From positions 1 to 7,990 of the forward strand of contig CAMOGR010000144.1 of NCBI GenBank assembly GCA_946614205.1: 7,990 nucleotides of DNA, given 5' to 3'. Made by a program: the position numbers and the translations under genes. Shown one piece after another: positions 5,289-7,990 of the stretch; the first letter of the stretch is position 1, and every line of letters begins with the position of its first letter. The notes below the pieces were generated by a model. That model was given only the letters and a program-made list of their open reading frames with translations. It was not told the DNA's origin and searched no databases. Source of the stretch: an uncultured Bacteroidales bacterium (GTDB taxonomy: Bacteria > Bacteroidota > Bacteroidia > Bacteroidales > UBA932).

Positions 5289-7586
5289 TTAAATGTTCGG
5301 GGTATCCCAGACCTTGGTGGCGGTACAACGGGTCATTACACCAAGGCCGCCGCTGGAAAGGCGGAAGTCGCCTTCCTCGAGACGCCAGGCACCGTCGGCT
5401 CCGACGAACGCAAGGGCGGACGCCGGAAGCTCGAAGGTCACCGTCTTGGACTCGCCGGGCTGAAGCTCGATTTTCTCGAATCCGCGAAGGCGCTTGACAT
5501 CGGGAATCAGGGAAGCCACAAGGTCGGAACTGTAGAGGAGCACCGCCTCCTTGCCGGCACGATCACCTGTATTCTTAACATCCACGGAGACCTTGAGAAC
5601 GTCGCCGGCAGCGAACTCTGATGCGGACACCTTGAGGTTGGAGTACTCGAAAGAGGTATAGCTCAGACCGTAGCCGAAAGGCCACTGTACGTCCATCACC
5701 GCATCGTAATTGTACGAGCCTTCCATAATCTCACGATGCTCCGACACCTTGTAATCGTAGGTATGCAAGGCGTTGATATGCTTGGAGTAAGTGAACGGCA
5801 GGCGGCCGCTGAAGTTCTCGTCGCCGGCAAGCAGGGCTGCAAGGGCGTCGCCTCCGTAGTTGGAGGGCAGCATCACATCCACCACAGCCTTCACCAAAGG
5901 TTCGATGTCGCCGATAAGGCGGGGACGGCCTTCGTTGAGCACCAGCACCACCGGCTTGCCTGTGGCTGCAAGACGGCGCACAAGCTCCTTCTGGGCGGCG
6001 GAAAGATTGAGGTCGTCCATGTTGCCGGGAGTCTCGCAATAGCTGTTCTCTCCGACGCAGGCGACAATGACGTCGGCCCTCGATGCGGCTGCAACCGCGG
6101 CTGCAATGCCCGAAGCGTCCTCGGCCTGCCAGTCGGAACCGGGAACGTATTTGACGCCGGGAGAATAGGTTACATGAGCAAAACGCTTCTGGAGAGCCTC
6201 GAGTATGGTGTTGTACTCCTGAGCGTATTCGTCTGCGTTGCCCTGCCAGGTATAGCTCCAGCCGCCGTTGAGCGTACGCATCGAATTGGCGTTGGGGCCG
6301 GTGACAAGTATGCGGGCGCCGCTGCTCAGAGGCAGGATGCCGTCGTTCTTGAGGAGAACCTCGCTCTCGAGGGCCGCGGCATAGGATTCGCGTGCAAACT
6401 GCTCCGAGCCGAATTCGGGATAGTCATGCTCCCAGCAGGGATTGTCGAACAGGCCGAGGCGCACCTTGAGCCTCAGCACGCGGCGCACGGCATCGTCAAG
6501 CCGCTCGCGGCTTATGCGGCCGTCCTTCACCAAGTCCACTATCACGCGGCAGCACTCGGGATCGTAGGGGTCCATAATCATGTCGATGCCGGCATTGATG
6601 CCCATGGCGACAGCCTCGTGCTTGTCGGCGGCCACGTGGTCACGCAACCACAGGTTGTCGATGTCGGCCCAGTCGGTTACGAACATGCCGTCCCAGCCAA
6701 GGTCCTTCTTCACCCAGCCGCTCAGCAGAATAGCATTGGCATGGGTGGGTATCCCGTTGACGGAAGCGGAGTTGACCATTGCGGTAAGGGCGCCGGCACG
6801 GAAGCATTCGAGGAAGGGGGCGAAGAATTTTTCCCTGAGGTCGTTTTCTGCGATTATCGCGGGTGTGCGGTCCTTGCCCGTCACAGGCACGCCGTAACCC
6901 ATGAAATGCTTGATCGAGACGGCGGCATGCTCAAGGTCGATATGGTCGGGGTCGGGGCCCTGGATGGCGATGGTCTCCTCGCGGGCCATTTCGGCCTGCA
7001 GGTAGGAATCTTCGCCGTAGCTTTCCCAGATTCGGGGCCAGCGGGGATCGCGGCCGAGGTCCATCACAGGCGAGAACACCCAGGGGACCTGCGCAGCACG
7101 CGTCTCGTATGCCTTGGCACGGCCCATCTTGCGGGCATAGTCGCGGTCGAAGGTTGCGGCCAGGTTTATTTCCTGAGGGTAGAAGGAGCCGTCGGTCAGA
7201 TATGTGGCTCCGTGAATCATATCGAGTCCGTAGATGCAAGGGATGCCTATGGCCTCCATGCTCTTCTGCTGAATCTGACGCACCATCGCCGCAGTCTGCT
7301 CGCGTGAATGGGCGGCGTCGTGCATCACGTTCAGAATCGAGCCCACCTTGTACTCGCCTATTATCTTATCCAGTTTGGCGGGATCTATCGCCTCGCGGGT
7401 TTCGTCCTCCAGAGTGGAAATGTTCAGCTGGACAAGCTGTCCCGCCTTCTCCTCCAGGGTCATTTTTGCAAGGACTTCCTCAACTTTGGCCTCCACGGCA
7501 TCGGTTGACGCGGCGCCAGAACAACCTGCGCAGGCAAGCGCGGCTGCAGTCAGCAATACACCTTTGTTCATAGGTTCTTCTGTCAT
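5289..7586 (-). CDS. bglX: Glycoside hydrolase family 3 beta-glucosidase, secreted lipoprotein
   Basis: This 765-residue protein has the full GH3 plan and should release terminal beta-linked glucose or a similar sugar from oligosaccharides, probably in the periplasm or at the surface. The N-terminal barrel is about 30-375, with GRDPRWPRIWESYGED (178-193), KHF (226-228) and VTDW with the likely nucleophile D305. The second domain (about 400-615) has GENSYCETPGN, where E518 is the likely acid/base, and FSGRLPFTY. A fibronectin-like domain follows PFGYGLSYTSFEYSN (636-650). The ATG at 7584-7586 overlaps the stop of the upstream GH31 gene (ATGA). The second Met (residue 6, ATG at 7569-7571) gives a better signal peptide, MNKGVLLTAAALACAGC, without the acidic TEEP, and may be the true start. 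The lipobox is imperfect, with Cys at 19 or 22. The symbol reflects resemblance to BglX-type enzymes; exact substrate is not shown. Confidence 0.92.
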   Translation of the reverse strand: MTEEPMNKGVLLTAAALACAGCSGAASTDAVEAKVEEVLAKMTLEEKAGQLVQLNISTLEDETREAIDPAKLDKIIGEYKVGSILNVMHDAAHSREQTAAMVRQIQQKSMEAIGIPCIYGLDMIHGATYLTDGSFYPQEINLAATFDRDYARKMGRAKAYETRAAQVPWVFSPVMDLGRDPRWPRIWESYGEDSYLQAEMAREETIAIQGPDPDHIDLEHAAVSIKHFMGYGVPVTGKDRTPAIIAENDLREKFFAPFLECFRAGALTAMVNSASVNGIPTHANAILLSGWVKKDLGWDGMFVTDWADIDNLWLRDHVAADKHEAVAMGINAGIDMIMDPYDPECCRVIVDLVKDGRISRERLDDAVRRVLRLKVRLGLFDNPCWEHDYPEFGSEQFARESYAAALESEVLLKNDGILPLSSGARILVTGPNANSMRTLNGGWSYTWQGNADEYAQEYNTILEALQKRFAHVTYSPGVKYVPGSDWQAEDASGIAAAVAAASRADVIVACVGENSYCETPGNMDDLNLSAAQKELVRRLAATGKPVVLVLNEGRPRLIGDIEPLVKAVVDVMLPSNYGGDALAALLAGDENFSGRLPFTYSKHINALHTYDYKVSEHREIMEGSYNYDAVMDVQWPFGYGLSYTSFEYSNLKVSASEFAAGDVLKVSVDVKNTGDRAGKEAVLLYSSDLVASLIPDVKRLRGFEKIELQPGESKTVTFELPASALAFVGADGAWRLEEGDFRLSSGGLGVMTRCTATKVWDTPNI

Positions 7587-7990
7587 TTTATAGTTACTGT
7601 TTGTTCTTTTCCGTCATATTCGACCACTGCGTCGCCGGCAGCGTCGGGATCGTACGCAAACGGGCGGGACGGGTCCGCCACCACCACGCGGAAGCGGCGG
7701 CTGCGCAGCATACCCGGCCAGGAGCCCTTGCGGGGGCCGACAGTCAGAGTGCGGCCGGCATCCGACCACCGCAGTTCTATCGTACTGTACTCTCCACGTT
7801 CGTAGCCGTAGCTCAGGCCGTCGTCCTCATAGAGGGTGAACGAAGCGTCGGCTCCGGCATAAACCGCGAGCAGGATGTCATCGGAGGGTTTCTGGTCGCA
7901 CCACTCGATTTGCGGACCGAAGGGTATGATGCTGCCCTCGCGTACATACAAGGGCATGCGCTCGTACGGAGCGTCAACCGTAAACCGCTT
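7583..7990 (-). CDS. Glycoside hydrolase family 31 alpha-glycosidase (possible alpha-xylosidase), C-terminal part
   Basis: The frame is open to the window edge at 7990 and ends with TGA at 7583-7585, leaving 135 C-terminal residues. The Met at 7957 is internal, because the codons before it read KRFTVDAPYER, which continues the family pattern. The stretch RMPLYVREGSIIPFGPQI is the typical GH31 segment after the catalytic barrel, where the chain enters the C-terminal beta-sandwich. ASFTLYEDDGLSYGYERGEY and the following GSWPGMLRSRRFRVVV match the DUF5110-type ending seen in many GH31 alpha-xylosidases and alpha-glucosidases. The two catalytic aspartates lie outside the window, so activity and substrate cannot be judged. 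The stop overlaps the ATG of the GH3 gene by the ATGA arrangement, which points to one operon and coupled translation. The alpha-xylosidase reading is inferred from the shape of this tail and the GH3 neighbour. Confidence 0.88.
   Translation of the reverse strand, partial: KRFTVDAPYERMPLYVREGSIIPFGPQIEWCDQKPSDDILLAVYAGADASFTLYEDDGLSYGYERGEYSTIELRWSDAGRTLTVGPRKGSWPGMLRSRRFRVVVADPSRPFAYDPDAAGDAVVEYDGKEQTVTIK

Noticed and set aside
5736..7307. Long 523-codon open frame on the plus strand
   Set aside because: It lies wholly antisense to the well-supported GH3 gene and its translation shows no domain; long antisense frames are common opposite GC-rich coding sequence.

Overview
The window looks like a piece of a GC-rich Bacteroidales chromosome, probably a gut or rumen lineage such as Alistipes or a relative. 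The lineage is inferred. The support is two fimbrillin-like (Mfa-like) lipoproteins with Bacteroidota-type sequence, lipobox signal peptides on secreted proteins, starts without clear Shine-Dalgarno sites, and a GH31-GH3 pair of the kind found in polysaccharide utilization loci. No tRNA, rRNA, CRISPR array, insertion sequence or phage gene was seen.

Layout. The plus-strand half (1-3911) holds two tandem paralogous surface-type proteins. The first (1-1788) has lost only its N-terminal end to the window edge and is followed by a strong intrinsic terminator (1808-1836). A 44-residue small ORF (1846-1980) comes next and ends 12 bases before the second paralog (1993-3861), a complete 622-residue predicted lipoprotein with its own terminator (3885-3911). 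Both large proteins combine an N-terminal Mfa-like fimbrillin region with a C-terminal repeat region that looks like a beta-propeller.

The minus-strand half (3930-7990) converges on the first. In transcription order it holds the C-terminal end of a GH31 alpha-glycosidase (7990-7583), a complete GH3 beta-glucosidase (7586-5289) whose ATG overlaps the GH31 stop codon, a 63-base gap with a perfect 15-bp inverted repeat touching the next start codon, and rmuC (5225-3930).

How the genes work together. GH31 and GH3 are very likely co-translated and would act in sequence on an alpha-/beta-decorated oligosaccharide. Xyloglucan is the best guess, because the GH31 end resembles alpha-xylosidases, but this is inference. 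rmuC is a DNA-maintenance gene that happens to lie downstream and may share the transcript. The two fimbrillin/propeller proteins and the small ORF form a separate cassette of unknown function, probably at the cell surface. This cassette and the inverted repeat before rmuC are the least explained parts of the window.
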